64,000 bases of DNA from Arenicola marina (lineage: Eukaryota; Annelida; Polychaeta; Arenicolidae), in NCBI GenBank assembly GCA_964019135.1, contig OZ025258.1:35808126-35872125 (forward strand), written 5' to 3'. This document shows positions 1 through 13,205 of the stretch, piece by piece. Each line of letters begins with the position of its first letter. The stretch's first letter is position 1. The translations under genes and the position numbers were made by a program. The notes beneath the pieces are model-generated. The model did no database searches and was not told the DNA's origin. It was given only the letters and a program-made list of their open reading frames with translations.

Positions 1-825
1 CGCCAGGTTTTGGGAAATAGTCGTCAGGATTATTGGGAAATAGTCGCCAGGGGTATTGGGAAATAGTCGCCAGGGGTATTGGGAAATAGTCGCCAGGGGT
101 ACTGGGAATAGTCGCTAGAGGTATTGGAAAATAGTCGTAAGGGGTATTGGGATATAGTCGCTAGAGGTATTGGGCAATAGTCGCCAGGTTTTGGGAAATA
201 GCCGTCAGGATTATTGGGAAATAGTCGCCAGGGTTATTGGGAAATAGTCGCCAGGGGTACTGGGAATAGTCGCTAGAGGTATTGGAAAATAGTCGCAAGG
301 GGTATTGGTATATAGTCGCTAGAGGTATTGGGCAATAGTCGCCAGGTTTTGGGAAATAGTCGTCAGGATTATTGGGAAATAGTCGCCACGGGTATTGGGA
401 AATTGTCGCCAGGGGTACTGGGAATAGTCGCTAGAGGTATTGGAAAATAGTCGTAAGGGGTATTGGGATATAGTCGCTAGAGGTATTGGGCAATAGTCGC
501 CAGGTTTTGGGAAATAGTCGTCAGGATTATTGGGAAATAGTCGCCGGGGGTATTGGGAAATAGTCGCCGGGGGTATTGGGAAATAGTCGCCGGGGGTATT
601 GGGAAATAGTCGCCAGGGGTACTGGGAAATCATCGCCAGGGGTATTGGGAAATAGTCGCCGGGGGTATTGGGAAATAGTCGCCGGGGGTATTGGGAAATA
701 GTCGCCAGGGGTATTGGGAAATAGTCGCCAGAGGTATTGGGAAATAGTCGCCAGGGGTATTGGGAAATATTCGCCAGGGGTATTGGGAAATAGTCGTAAC
801 GGGTTTTGGTTGAAATAGTCGCTAG
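1..825. repeat. 23-bp minisatellite with higher-order structure
   Basis: Tandem units of the form TATTGGGAAATAGTCGCCAG, 23 bp apart. A longer pattern starting with CGCCAGGTTTTGGG recurs at about 2, 182, 340 and 499, giving a higher-order period of about 160-180 bp. It lies in an intron of the upstream paralogue and runs off the left edge. ORFs of about 105 codons inside it are repeat artefacts. Confidence -1.
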
Positions 826-1544
826 GGTATAGATTCAATAGCACGTAAGTCATTTTGATGTTTTAAGTTTCGATCATAACATATTTCTAACAAGATTAAA
901 TCTACGACACACCGAAGTGTATGATATCTACTCAATCAAGGCGAATGGCCAAAGAGTGTAATACTACTTGGATTGGCTCCATTGAGCTATTGTCTTGAAA
1001 GAGGGTCGCGTTATGACCGTTGCGATACCAGGTCTAGCACCGCAATACCGGACTTCTTTTTATTTTCTAGAAGCATAATATTTCGCAAGCAGACATTTAT
1101 ATCGAAAAATGATTTGTGGGAAGAGTACGTCATTGATTAATAGAGAGCGCACGGCTCATATTCAGTAAACGCAGACAAAATGTATACCGCAATTTGTGGA
1201 CACGTTTTGTGGCTACTTTTCGACACGAAGAAATGATTGTTGATTTGTGTCTTTTGTCTTACTATTAGAAGTGTGGGTATTTATACTATTTAAACTGATT
1301 GACGAATAATCACGTCATAAGAAGCGATCTCCAACGTACGCATACAGCTACTGTATACTGGTAAGCCAAAGTAAGACTATCAGAGTGAGAACGAACCTTC
1401 TGTTGAGGCGCAATTATTTGATATTGACTTATATTGTCGTCCGATAATGTCGCGATTCCTGCAGCGCTTGGCTGCAGCGGATCGCGGGCCGCTTGGTGAC
1501 GCCTCGGTCGAGATAACCGTTTCCTGTTCACGTGACCCCCGCAG

Positions 1545-1653
1545 GTGGACGTGAAAGTGAAAACCTGCGTCTCCTTTACCGCTCGGCGCTGGTTCCCTGT
1601 CGCCAACACATCGATCAACCACTTCATCGGCGTCAGGGAGTATGGGGAACCAG
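1545..1653 (+). CDS. Penultimate exon of upstream tandem paralogue
   Basis: After CCCGCAG the exon reads TCVSFTARRWFPVANTSIN then GVREYGEP and ends CCAG|GTATGT (phase 1). It aligns residue for residue with exon 35 of the complete gene (ARRW, PVANTSINH and EY-x-EP shared) and has the same phases, 109 nt against 106 nt. It is too short for simple ORF finding. The rest of this gene must lie before base 1; the intron upstream is occupied from base 1 to about 825 by a 23-bp minisatellite. Confidence -1.
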
Positions 1654-2439
1654 GTATGTTGGCTGAGAGTAGGCAGGGGGTGTAACGAAGGAGGAAGAGG
1701 AGGAGGGGGAGGAGGGCGAGTGGGAGGGGGGGGGACGAGGGGGATGAGGAGAAGGGGCGTTGGTGCGGTCAATGATGAGGGGAGGGGAGGCGGTTTGGCA
1801 ATGGTTGCGGATAGGGAATAGGGTGGTGATGGGGTGAACGCTGTTGCTACGCATAAAGCGCAGGGTTAGTACAGGGGTTAAAGGTCAAGTCCTGGTGTCT
1901 CGTTCTCCTGGTGTATCCTGAGCCTGTGTTGGGAGGGATTGTAGTGCATATCGATCTATAGAAAACCCATGTGCAAGCAAGCCCGTGTGTGCATGATATT
2001 ATGTGTGTGTGTGCGAGGTGGGCGGCCGGGGGGTGGGGGGGGGGTGGAGAGGGGGTTGGTCCGACTAGCATGATAGGTAACTTATCAGCATGATGTTGAG
2101 AATAACAATCGAATGAATCACTTGTATTCAGGAAAAGAAAGTGTCTTTATTAAAAGGGTTTATAACATTTATCAGTAGCCAAATGTTGCCTGAGTAACTA
2201 TTAAAATACAGCATAAATTAAACATAGGCCTCAACGAATAAATATATATAGCCTAAATCCATTTGGGTTCCAGTAAGAAAGGATTCAGTTTGAACTAATC
2301 TAATATCTGAAACGCTCAGAGAAATAATATCAGACCAAATCGCGGCATGGGTGCAGCATTGCTTTTTTGTTATCATTGCCTCAATGTAGGCCTAGATGTA
2401 ACATGAGTTTTAACTACTGAACTGTGTCCTTTTCTTCAG
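1654..2439 (+). other. Last intron of upstream paralogue, purine-rich
   Basis: Intron between the two paralogue exons. From about 1675 to 1800 and 2010 to 2060 the + strand is made of G/A-rich runs (many GGGG blocks) able to form G-quadruplexes. No other element is visible. Confidence -1.
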
Positions 2440-2657
2440 GGTGGTTCAACGAGACTGGGTACACGACATACACCCTCTTCAACCTGGACATCTGCAAGTC
2501 GTGTGGCAGCTTCCAGTGTTCGTACTGTCCCTGGTACAACGCAGCGCCACCTATAATCATGATGTCATACCTGGGGATCATCCTATGTACATCCGCGTCC
2601 GTTCTATTGTCTCTATTATCGCCCAGTCTGAGCCGACTTACTCAGCAACCCGGATGA
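2440..2657 (+). CDS. Last exon of upstream tandem paralogue
   Basis: Begins in phase 1 after TTCTTCAG, exactly as exon 36 of the complete gene, and encodes 71 residues. GYTTYTLFNLD, the C-x2-C-GSFQ-C-x2-C knuckle and PWYNAAPP are shared with the downstream gene. The hydrophobic tail (MSYLGIILCTSASVLLSLL) is not conserved in sequence but is in character, so it is again a predicted transmembrane segment. The cytoplasmic tail is very short. Stop TGA at 2655-2657. Divergence outside the motif suggests an old duplication. Confidence -1.
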
Positions 2658-5600
2658 GGAACCGGAAGTGACCATAGATAACAGTGACCATAACATTGTA
2701 CATAATGTACCCTACGATATACATACATGTATATATCATACGCGCGGATGTGTGGTGATGACTTGGCGTATATATACTAGGTACACAAAAAACAATCTAA
2801 TGTGTCTCGTTGTCCAGCACTTTCACAAGAGGAACACCGTGGCAATGCAACCCGATGCTACAGTTACGCCCAGAAGGCATTTCCACTTTACATTGGCAAC
2901 CCGCGGGTCATGGCGTTGAACATCCATATGATAACGCTAAAATTAACTTTTTATAATGTCACACGACTTCGTCATCCTGTTTGGAGCTCCTTACATACAA
3001 ATGACCTCAGATTAACGACATTGTCTCATTGCTTGGGCCTTGCATTGTCGTCATCTATGTATCTTGGCAATCATCCTATGTCGCTATCCAGCTTGACCAC
3101 GCTTCCATTATTAGCGACAGAATCACTACAGAGCCGATATTTTCATCTTCTGCACTTCTCCCGGGAGTGCCATATCGACCATGGACCGGAAATGACGATG
3201 AGGCTATGGGAATCCGACCGTTGACAACCAGGAATTTTCCATTAGCAGCCATTTTAGTCATGTGCCGATCGAGTAAACGTTTTGTTCACAATGTTCCGTA
3301 TCTCATAGGACGAGCTCCGCTAACTATTGTGTATGAGACAATACCACGGCTTGGGATGTGATAAGGAAGAACATATATATTTTAGGATTACCTTACGACG
3401 AAAAGCAGAGGATTCTCTTGCGATATATTGGTGCAGAACCGGAATACTGTAGTAGTATACTGTAGCTGCCTATCTATTTCATGGTAAATTCGTGGTACGA
3501 TGTTGCTGACTAATTAAATCAGCTTGTTTATCTGAAACACGTGGTTCATAAGAAACTGTTCATTTGATGTGAGAAAATAAAATGTTCTATGTTACCCGCT
3601 TATTGGTCGAAAGTTGCACATATTTGAAAACGTCGATAAATGTATATCTATTAGGGCATAGGCATTAAATAAAAACATGGGCGTCGTCTCAAAATGATGT
3701 GAAGTAACTGCTTCAAGTCACCAAATTCAGAGAGTACGATATTGTAGATACTAGAGCGACGTGGATGGCAGGTAAGTGTTGAGGTCTATCGGTATACCGT
3801 TCAGCTAGTTAACTGAAATGTCATTATGAAATGAAATGTTTCCAAATATAATTGATATGCCTCATCTTCAGATCAAGACACTGTGACCATTTCAACTAAT
3901 ACCATTGCCTGCACCACATCGCACTTGATGATTATGCCGAGAATGCATCAGACATTCTCTCTTTAACGTACGGAACCAATAGCTTGGATCAATACTAACC
4001 GCCTAGCTGCATTCTTCAACTGAATGCGATCTGATATGTAACTATATTGAAAGTCCTGAACTGTGTCAATAATGACAATAAAGTAGGCTCCAGTTCATGT
4101 TACCTAAAATAAATTTGACCGAAGCAAGAATATGGTGTTAGCTGCAAGGTCCCATTTCCGAATTCCATTTCCGGTTCAGATGATTCAGGGACCAACACAA
4201 ATCAAATATTAAAGGGAAATGCCGGGCCCATATTATTTATATTACCAGTTAAACTATACGGAATTAACATTACACAAAAAAAAAATCTTAATCGCGCTGA
4301 TGATGAAGTCACCGGCGATGAATCGACCAGTAGGTTTAGATGACTATTACAAGAGCTGGCCTAAAGGCCAGAGCGGACAGCTTGCTGAAAGCCAGCGATC
4401 GTGAGAGGCATACAATTTACAAGTGACGGTGACTCTTGTAAAATACTCAGCGCTCTTTTTTGTCAGAGCACTCTGTCGCTAGAACTGTTTTCTGCCGCCA
4501 TTGCCGTTGTGCTCTAAAGTCCAAAGTGGCCAATGTTAGTGGCCCCACTCCGTGTATCCCATGCGGTCTTCAATTGCCTGCTTTCAGGCCCACGAAAAAA
4601 ATCACTGTGACCAACCTTTAAAAACAGTCATGGCGCCTAAGCGGTCAGCGTAGACGTTGGGCTCTCGTTATGAAGACCAGCGATTCGCACATCAGACATT
4701 TATTTGCAGAAAAGCAAGCCACAAATGAAAAGTCGAATGATTTGTGGTTATGTTGGTTTTAAAGAAATGCGAAAACAGCAAAGACGTTATTCAGGCTGTC
4801 CAGCACACCCTCATGTAGCAACATTATTCCGGATAAACAAATAACAAAAAGTTATATTACTAAGCAAATGCGTTATAGAACATTTCTTATATGCTGCTCA
4901 GCTGTACCTATATTTTCATTATTACAACTTGACAGACACTAAAATCAAAGTCATAAGTGCCGTAGCGTGTCGTTTCGGCCCATATTTTCCACGAATTTGT
5001 CGCGATCGCTCTAAAAAGCACTGACGTGAGAAAGCAACACCGTGCAATTTTAATTATACCAAACTTACAAGTGTACTGTGATGTTATCCTTTTTTAAGAC
5101 ACAAAGAATATTTCTCACACGGGAAATCTTGTGTAGCCATTGCCGCAAAAGCTGCTGGTCGCCTAGTGGACGGCGATAGAAAGATATCCCATGTTTGCTG
5201 TCCTTTGTGCGCCTGAATGGTTACAGCTAACCGATGAACAGTAGCCTACATCATTTTTTTCTAAATGCTTCGATGGTTCAAATTTATAAGTCAAATTCGC
5301 TTGTCATTATTCATGAGATTTGTTAAGCTGACACATTTTTCCGAAGACGCATGCTTCTCTCATGTAAGAACATTTTTGGTTCAGCGGAGGGTCGTCGTCG
5401 GTGACGTCAACGCCTTGTGTGTGATTGGCTAACTATGGTCACTTGTTCACAACATGTCGACACACGCCTGATTGTCGAAAATCAGTATCTTATACTGTTG
5501 ATGTGCGATTTTCTCGATGATGGTTTTTTTTAAAACAAAACGATTAACAGCAAATCGATTTTATACCAACATTTTAACTTTTATATGACATTGCAGCCGC

Positions 5601-8131
5601 CCGTTATTTTCTTTTAAGCTGGTTTTTTGCTTCGGCTGCGCGACGCGCGCTCATTGTAGTAAACGATTGAGGGGTGGGAACCAGTTGACTCCGCGATGTG
5701 TGCGTAGTGAATCTAGCGGGGGTGAAAATAATTTATTACTGCGGATATGGCACGAGAATAATGTCATAAGGTAATAGGGGCGATCGCGAGTTTCAATTCG
5801 GTTACGAGTACCGAAGAAACTACTTGGAACAGTGGTGCTATATTTTGAAATAGCCGACATGAAATACTAAAATCATGCTTATATAATTCAAACTGGCTAA
5901 TGCACAACCGGAGGTCAGCGTGGCACTCTACAGCTTGACGCTTCCTATGTTAGGCTAAATGTGTACAATCTGCCTGACAATTCCACGGTAACAGAGGCTG
6001 ACCATAGACGTTTACAGCGCGACAGACACTGACATTCGATCAGAAGGCAACCGTCATCAGTTTTGTCTAAAGCTGATACATTAGATTAGCCACTCCGGAT
6101 ATGTAATAATTCTATTGTATAACCAACATTATGCAAATTACATAACCCGTTTATGCATTTATGAATAATCCAGGTATGTGACCCGGATGACATCAGAGGA
6201 AGAACAATACGTTGTAGAACGTGCGCTGGAGAGTGGAGAGTTGAGGCAATAAAGCGACATATGAAAACAAAGCGTTAAGGCCTTCCATTAATGAGGACAC
6301 ATTTAATCGGTTACCATGAAATTACAAAACGCCCCCCCCCCCACCCCCGCTTGTTTGCGTAAGAATGCCAGTTTTCAATGCAAGGCCATTAAGTTCAAGG
6401 CCATCTGAGGCGTGGACCTCCCTTTTTGAAGAAGACCGCCACCTAAGACGGTTTGGAACCTTTTTCTCTTGCACTTCTGTCACGCCAGGAAATTAAGCAT
6501 GAGGAGGCGAAAAAGAATATGCATGTAGTTGGGAGGTAAGTGGGCGTCAGAAACAGGAGGGGTTCAAACAAAACTAACAACCTGAGGGTGGCGTGGTAGG
6601 TGGGCTCAGAAACATGATACCGGATAACTGACGAGGGAAGGGAAAGAAGATGCCCCCCCCCCCCCCCACCACCACACCTGATGCATAGCGGTGGCGTTCT
6701 AAGCAGTGCCGCAACAAAGATATGTTTCTTAGGGTAAAGGATATGTCATCGTGGATCGTCCTGACACTGCTATATCCATCCGGTCGTCAATCAAGGTGTT
6801 TCGATACAGACAGGGGGTGGGGGGTGGGGCGTACGGGGGAGGGGGGAGGGGTATGGAAAGCTACAACTGGCCTTAGATCAATACAGTTGAGGGGTATATG
6901 TGGAAAACTTTCCTCCATCTGAGTTTTGCCAATTTCTCAGAATTTCACTCGGTTGACGTGTGTAAGCGAGTTATTACTAGTTTTGTTTAAGTTGGCGAAC
7001 ACGTTTACTGTGAAGGAAATGGATCCAGAAATCCTGACCACAGGACTAAGGATTTTTTTTTTTTTGTACATGTACATGAACAACGATTTTTTATAAGCAT
7101 AAAACGTTAAAATCTCGTTGCAGAACCTTTCAACTATCAAATATATTTATTGAACGAAATCCATACAAAAAATTGATTCACATTAAACTTAGTATGTTTA
7201 GGACCATGGCTATGACATATAAAAGCCCTTTTGTAGCATGTTTTTTAACCATCAGAAACCTTCCATCGACCATCCAACAGTTACTACTTTAAAGCGTGCA
7301 AACGGGATAATATTAATATATGTACATAGGACTAAATTCCTAAACTTAATATGTTATTCATAGAAAAGTAAATGTTGAAGCAATCCGTGAAATTGTGCAA
7401 GATATATGGCGCATGATTTTTTACGTGTGGTACCTTTTAGCATAAGCGATTTGAACGATCCACGTTGTATTTTGCATGTTAATTATAGGCCGGTTCAATC
7501 TATTTAAATAATCAGATGGCTCGATGTTTTTTGAGAAAGGTGTTACGCGTGCGATATCTTGACTTTATAATATCTGCACTGCAGTTCATTCGGGGATGTT
7601 TAACTTTTCTAGAATGAACAGTATAACTGTTCGCCTTATGCACACAGCTGTTCAAAGGGGAACCTACATTTACGTCACGAAACGTCGAATGATCGCCTCT
7701 GACTATTTCTTGATGCTCTAACGCGTCAAACGGGATAGTGACAACTATTTCTAATTGAGCACCCGAATGAAATTTGGGTATTCTACTTTCTGGCACAATT
7801 TATTTGAATTTAAGTCTCATTGAAAGCAGCAGTTGAACTTTCAAGCGGGTCGCTTGTTATATCGGTCCATGTCAGAATGGATATCGGCCAACGCCTATAG
7901 GATACACACATTATTCTCTGGGAGTATAATTTGGAGGGTGCGTTGGGTGAGAGACAATCTGAAAGGTATGACGTCGATATCGGGAACGGCACCCAGGAAC
8001 GCCGTCTACATCTGCCGTCTACATCCGTCTACATCAGCCGGTTTGGCGCCCCGTCTACACCTGCCAACTTAGGCGTGCCAGACAACCCCTCCTTTTGGAT
8101 ACGTTTTTTTGTCCCTTATGGATGCGGAGAA
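2658..8131. other. 3' UTR and intergenic DNA without a recognised gene
   Basis: Apart from the possible poly(A) signals I see no coding exon. Short ORFs here have no recognisable domains. Poly-C tracts occur at about 6333-6350 and 6652-6670. At 5400-5440 a CRE-like TGACGTCA and an inverted CCAAT box (GATTGG) lie close together, which may be chance. Around 8010-8060 there is a short run of GTCTACATC repeats leading into the 44-bp array. Confidence -1.
3576..3581 (+). terminator. Possible poly(A) signal of the upstream paralogue
   Basis: AATAAA about 920 bp after the stop codon at 2657; a second hexamer lies near 3667. Either could end the transcript. No other evidence for the 3' end is visible. 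Confidence -1.
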
Positions 8132-11100
8132 CCCTCCCCAACCCCAGCCGCCCATCGTCCCCGGTCGTCAGCTAGCCCTCTCCACCCCCAGCCGCCCATC
8201 GTCCCCGGTCGTCACCTAGCCCTCTCCACCCCCAGCCGCCCATCGTCCCCGGTCGTCAGCTAGCCCTCTCCACCCCCAGCCGCCCATCGTCCCCGGTCGT
8301 CAGCTAGCCCTCCCCACCCCCAGCCGCCCATCGTCCCCGGTCGTCAGTTAGCCCTCCCCACCCCTAGCCGCCCATCTTCCCCGGTCGTCAGCTAGCCCTC
8401 CCCACCCCCAGTCGCCCATCTTCCCCGGTCGTCAGCTAGCCTTCCCCACCCCCAGCCGCCCATCTTCCCCGGTCATCAGCTAGCCCTCCCCACCCCCAGC
8501 CGCCCATCTTCCCCAGTCGTCAGCTAGCCTTCCTCACCCCCTGCCGCCCATCTTCCCCGGTCGTCAGCTAGCCTTCCTCACCCCCAGCCGCCCATCTTCC
8601 CCGGTCGTCAGCTAGCCCTCCCCACCCCCAGCCGCCCATCTTCCCCAGTCATCAGCTAGCCTTCCCCACCCCCAGCCGCCCATCTTCCCCGGTCATCAGC
8701 TAGCCCTCCCCACCCCCAGCCGCCCATCTTCCCCGGTCGTCAGCTAGCCCTCCCCACCCCCAGCCGCCCATCTTCCCCAGTCGTCAGCTAGCCTTCCTCA
8801 CCCCCAGCCGCCCATCTTCCCCGGTCATCAGCTAGCCCTCCCAACCCCCAGCCGCCCATCTTCCCCAGTCGTCAGCTAGCCTTCTTCACCCCCAGCCGCC
8901 CATCTTCCCCGGTCGTCAGCTAGCCCTCCCCACCCCCAGCCGCCCATCTTCCCCAGTCGTCAGCTAGCCTTCCTCACCCCCAGCCGCCCATCTTCCCCGG
9001 TCGTCAGCTAGCCCTCCCCACCCCCAGCCGCCCATCTTCCCCAGTCGTCAGCTAGCCTTCCCCACCCCCAGCCGCCCATCTTCCCCGGTCGTCAGCTAGC
9101 CCTCCCAACCCCCAGCCGCCCATCTTCCCCAGTCGTCAGCTAGCCTTCTTCACCCCCAGCCGCCCATCTTCCCCGGTCGTCAGCTAGCCCTCCCCACCCC
9201 CAGTCGCCCATCTTCCCCGGTCGTCAGCTAGCCTTCCCCACCCCCAGCCGCCCATCTTCCCCGGTCATCAGCTAGCCCTCCCCACCCCCAGCCGCCCATC
9301 TTCCCCAGTCGTCAGCTAGCCTTCCTCACCCCCAGCCGCCCATCTTCCCCGGTCGTCAGCTAGCCCTCCCCACTCCCAGCCGCCCATCTTCCCCAGTGGT
9401 CAGCTAGCCTTCCTCACCCCCAGCCGCCCATCTTCCCCGGTCGTCAGCCAGCCCTCCCCACCCCCAGCCGCCCATCTTCCCCGGTCGTCAGCTAGCCTTC
9501 CCCACCCCCAGTCGCCCATCTTCCCCGGTCGTCAGCTAGCCTTCCCCACCCCCAGCCGCCCATCTTCCCCGGTCATCAGCTAGCCCTCCCCACCCCCAGC
9601 CGCCCATCTTCCCCAGTCGTCAGCTAGCCTTCCTCACCCCCAGCCGCCCATCTTCCCCGGTCGTCAGCTAGCCCTCCCCACTCCCAGCCGCCCATCTTCC
9701 CCAGTCGTCAGCTAGCCTTCCTCACCCCCAGCCGCCCATCTTCCCCGGTCGTCAGCTAGCCCTCCCCACCCCCAGCCGCCCATCTTCCCCGGTCGTCAGC
9801 TAGCCTTCCCCACCCCCAGCCGCCCATCTTCCCCGGTCATCAGCTAGCCCTCCCCACCCCCAGCCGCCCATCTTCCCCAGTCGTCAGCTAGCCTTCCTCA
9901 CCCCCATCCGCCCATCTTCCCCGGTCGTCAGCTAGCCTTCCTCACCCCCATCCGCCCATCTTCCCCGGTCGTCAGCTAGCCCTCCCCACCCCCAGCCGCC
10001 CATCTTCCCCAGTCGTCAGCTAGCCCTCCCCACCCCCAGCCGCCCATCTTCCCCGGTCGTCAGCTAGCCCTCCTCACCCCCAGCCGCCCATCTTCCCCGG
10101 TCGTCAGCTAGCCTTCCTCACCCCCAGCCTCCATCTTCCCCAGTCGTCAGCTAGCCCTCCCCACCCCCAGCCGCCCATCGTCCCCGGTCGTCAGTTAGCC
10201 TTCCCCACCCCTAGCCGCCCATCTTCCCCGGTCGTCAGCTAGCCCTCCCCACCCCCAGTCGCCCATCTTCCCCGGTCGTCAGCTAGCCTTCCCCACCCCC
10301 AGCCGCCCATCTTCCCCGGTCATCAGCTAGCCCTCCCCACCCCCAGCCGCCCATCTTCCCCGGTCGTCAGCTAGCCCTCCCCACCCCCAGCCGCCCATCT
10401 TCCCCAGTCGTCAGCTAGCCTTCCTCACCCCCTGCCGCCCATCTTCCCCGGTCGTCAGCTAGCCTTCCTCACCCCCAGCCGCCCATCTTCCCCGGTCGTC
10501 AGCTAGCCCTCCCCACCCCCAGCCGCCCATCTTCCCCAGTCGTCAGCTAGCCTTCCCCACCCCCAGCCGCCCATCTTCCCCGGTCATCAGCTAGCCCTCC
10601 CCACCCCCAGCCGCCCATCTTCCCCGGTCGTCAGCTAGCCCTCCCCACCCCCAGCCGCCCATCTTCCCCAGTCGTCAGCTAGCCTTCCTCACCCCCAGCC
10701 GCCCATCTTCCCCGGTCATCAGCTAGCCCTCCCAACCCCCAGCCGCCCATCTTCCCCAGTCGTCAGCTAGCGTTCTTCACCCCCAGCCGCCCATCTTCCC
10801 CGGTCGTCAGCTAGCCCTCCCCACCCCCAGCCGCCCATCTTCCCCAGTCGTCAGCTAGCCTTCCCCACCCCCAGCCGCCCATCTTCCCCGGTCGTCAGCT
10901 AGCCCTCCCAACCCCCAGCCGCCCATCTTCCCCAGTCGTCAGCTAGCCTTCTTCACCCCCAGCCGCCCATCTTCCCCGGTCGTCAGCTAGCCCTCCCCAC
11001 CCCCAGTCGCCCATCTTCCCCGGTCGTCAGCTAGCCTTCCCCACCCCCAGCCGCCCATCTTCCCCGGTCATCAGCTAGCCCTCCCCACCCCCAGCCGCCC

Positions 11101-12229
11101 ATCTTCCCCAGTCGTCAGCTAGCCTTCCTCACCCCCAGCCGCCCATCTTCCCCGGTCGTCAGCTAGCCCTCCCCACTCCCAGCCGCCCATCTTCCCCAGT
11201 GGTCAGCTAGCCTTCCTCACCCCCAGCCGCCCATCTTCCCCGGTCGTCAGCCAGCCCTCCCCACCCCCAGCCGCCCATCTTCCCCGGTCGTCAGCTAGCC
11301 TTCCCCACCCCCAGTCGCCCATCTTCCCCGGTCGTCAGCTAGCCTTCCCCACCCCCAGCCGCCCATCTTCCCCGGTCATCAGCTAGCCCTCCCCACCCCC
11401 AGCCGCCCATCTTCCCCAGTCGTCAGCTAGCCTTCCTCACCCCCAGCCGCCCATCTTCCCCGGTCGTCAGCTAGCCCTCCCCACTCCCAGCCGCCCATCT
11501 TCCCCAGTGGTCAGCTAGCCTTCCTCACCCCCAGCCGCCCATCTTCCCCGGTCGTCAGCCAGCCCTCCCCACCCCCAGCCGCCCATCTTCCCCGGTCATC
11601 AGCTAGCCCTCCCCACCCCCAGCCGCCCATCTTCCCCAGTCGTCAGCTAGCCTTCCTCACCCCCAGCCGCCCATCTTCCCCGGTCGTCAGCTAGCCCTCC
11701 CCACTCCCAGCCGCCCATCTTCCCCAGTGGTCAGCTAGCCTTCCTCACCCCCAGCCGCCCATCTTCCCCGGTCGTCAGCTAGCTCTCCCCACCCCCAGCC
11801 GCCCATCTTCCCCGGTCGTCAGCTAGCCTTCCCCACCCCCAGCCGCCCATCTTCCCCGGTCATCAGCTAGCCCTCCCCACCCCCAGCCGCCCATCTTCCC
11901 CAGTCGTCAGCTAGCCTTCCTCACCCCCATCCGGCCATCTTCCCCAGTCGTCAGCTAGCCTTCCTCACCCCCATCCGCCCATCTTCCCCGGTCGTCAGCT
12001 AGCCCTCCCCACCCCCAGCCGCCCATCTTCCCCAGTCGTCAGCTAGCCCTCCCCACCCCCAGCCGCCCATCTTCCCCGGTCGTCAGCTAGCCCTCCTCAC
12101 CCCCAGCCGCCCATCTTCCCCGGTCGTCAGCTAGCCTTCCTCACCCCCAGCCTCCATCTTCCCCAGTCGTCAGCTAGCCCTCCCCACCCCCAGCCGCCCG
12201 TCTTCCCCGGTCGTCAGCTAGCCCTCCCC
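8132..12229. repeat. 44-bp minisatellite array, about 93 copies, with higher-order duplication
   Basis: Unit: CCGCCCATCTTCCCCGGTCG, TCAGCTAGCCCTCCCCACCC, CCAG (44 bp). Rare unit variants recur about 1.85-2.02 kb apart: CCTGCCGCCC (8540 and 10431), CCCCTAGCC (8361 and 10208), CCAGCCTCCAT (about 10125 and 12149). The array is therefore mostly one block of 42-46 units present twice, with a few unit gains and losses between copies. The + strand is strongly pyrimidine-rich. As 44 is not a multiple of three, no frame stays open; I see no coding function. Confidence -1.
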
Positions 12230-12500
12230 CAATATTCTGGGAGCTCACCCCCACCCACTCAATATGGACCCAAGTCACGTAGTGGGTTGGTTAGATTGTA
12301 TATTAATTAGATTGTATATTAATTATTAACCCATTCTGGTCATATCGGGTCAATGGGGGCCTCGTAGTAGAAGCTGATGGGGAACAATGCACATACCACA
12401 GCAATTGTACCCCATCAGCCAAATCTCTTTGTCCCTCCAAAGATTAGGTAAAGTTACAAATTGGAAGTCACGAAACCGTTGAATTAGCGATAACGGGGTA
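12230..12500. other. Short unique stretch between the 44-bp array and the hAT remnant
   Basis: AT-rich; includes a small direct repeat (TTAGATTGTATATTAATTA twice near 12290-12325). No gene or mobile element end recognised. Confidence -1.
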
Positions 12501-12681
12501 ACTGGGGAGCGAGGCAGTGAATGCCTTTACGGCTACATACGGAACAAGGAGGTCGACGCAGGCGTCATTGTCACAAGTCAGACTGCCAGACGGGGAGGGA
12601 TGGGGTCGGGGTGTCCAGTGTTCATTTTATTAACAACAAAAACTATTTCGAGCGAAGAGCTCTCAAAATGTTTTGTGTGTC

Positions 12682-12807
12682 ATGGCTACAAGCGCGGCCA
12701 GCGAGCGAAACTTCAGTCTGGCTGGCCATGTGGTATCAGCGAGGCGGTCGAGGCTGTCGAGCTCGTCTGTCAATGACGTTTTGTTCATCAACAATGCGCT
12801 CAAGTAG
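12682..12807 (+). pseudogene. hAT transposase C-terminal (dimerisation) domain fragment
   Basis: Reads TSAASERNFSLAGHVVSARR, SRLSSSSVNDVLFINNALK, stop. This matches the hATC dimerisation motif (family consensus S-x-x-SER-x-FS-x-x-G-x-x-x-x-x-x-R-x-x-L). The open stretch continues a few codons upstream (SQNVLCVM) and is then lost. Only about 41 residues survive, so it cannot be an active transposase. The call of family is secure, the host subfamily is not resolved. Confidence -1.
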
Positions 12808-12939
12808 AGGTTGGCAATGGAAATGGACCGCGAATGTATGTATATAAATGTATAATGTATGTAAATGTATATACTGGTGTGTGAACATTTAGAATAAATC
12901 AGTGGAGTGTTCAACATATCTTTGCCCCCTTTTATTTAC

Positions 12940-13205
12940 CACGTGCGGGCGGGCTGCGGGCTGCTCTGTGAGGGCGCGGGCGCCCGCGGCCAAGTCGTTG
13001 CGGGCGCGGGGCGGGCGCGGGCAGCTCTGTGCGGGCGCGGGCGCCCGCGGGCAAGTCGTTGCGGGCGCGGGGCGGGCGCGGGCAGGTTACTGTGGGCGCG
13101 GGGCGGGCGCGGGCAGCAAAGGGGCTTGAGACGCGGGCGCGGGGCGGGCGCGGGCAAGTTGGTGCGGGCGCGGGGCGGGCGCGGGCAGATAAGTCGTGCC
13201 CGCGC
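12940..13205. repeat. GC-rich subterminal repeat of the hAT remnant
   Basis: About 5 units built from GCGGGCGCGGG blocks separated by CAAGTCGTT, CAGCTCTGT or similar, period about 61 bp in the first half. Extremely CpG-rich, unlike its surroundings. Overlapping Arg/Ala/Pro-rich ORFs on both strands are composition artefacts. Confidence -1.

Noticed and set aside
5395-5445. CRE (TGACGTCA) plus inverted CCAAT as a promoter
   Set aside because: No TATA, exon or ORF with a recognisable product follows on either strand; two short motifs within 14 kb of intergenic DNA can occur by chance.
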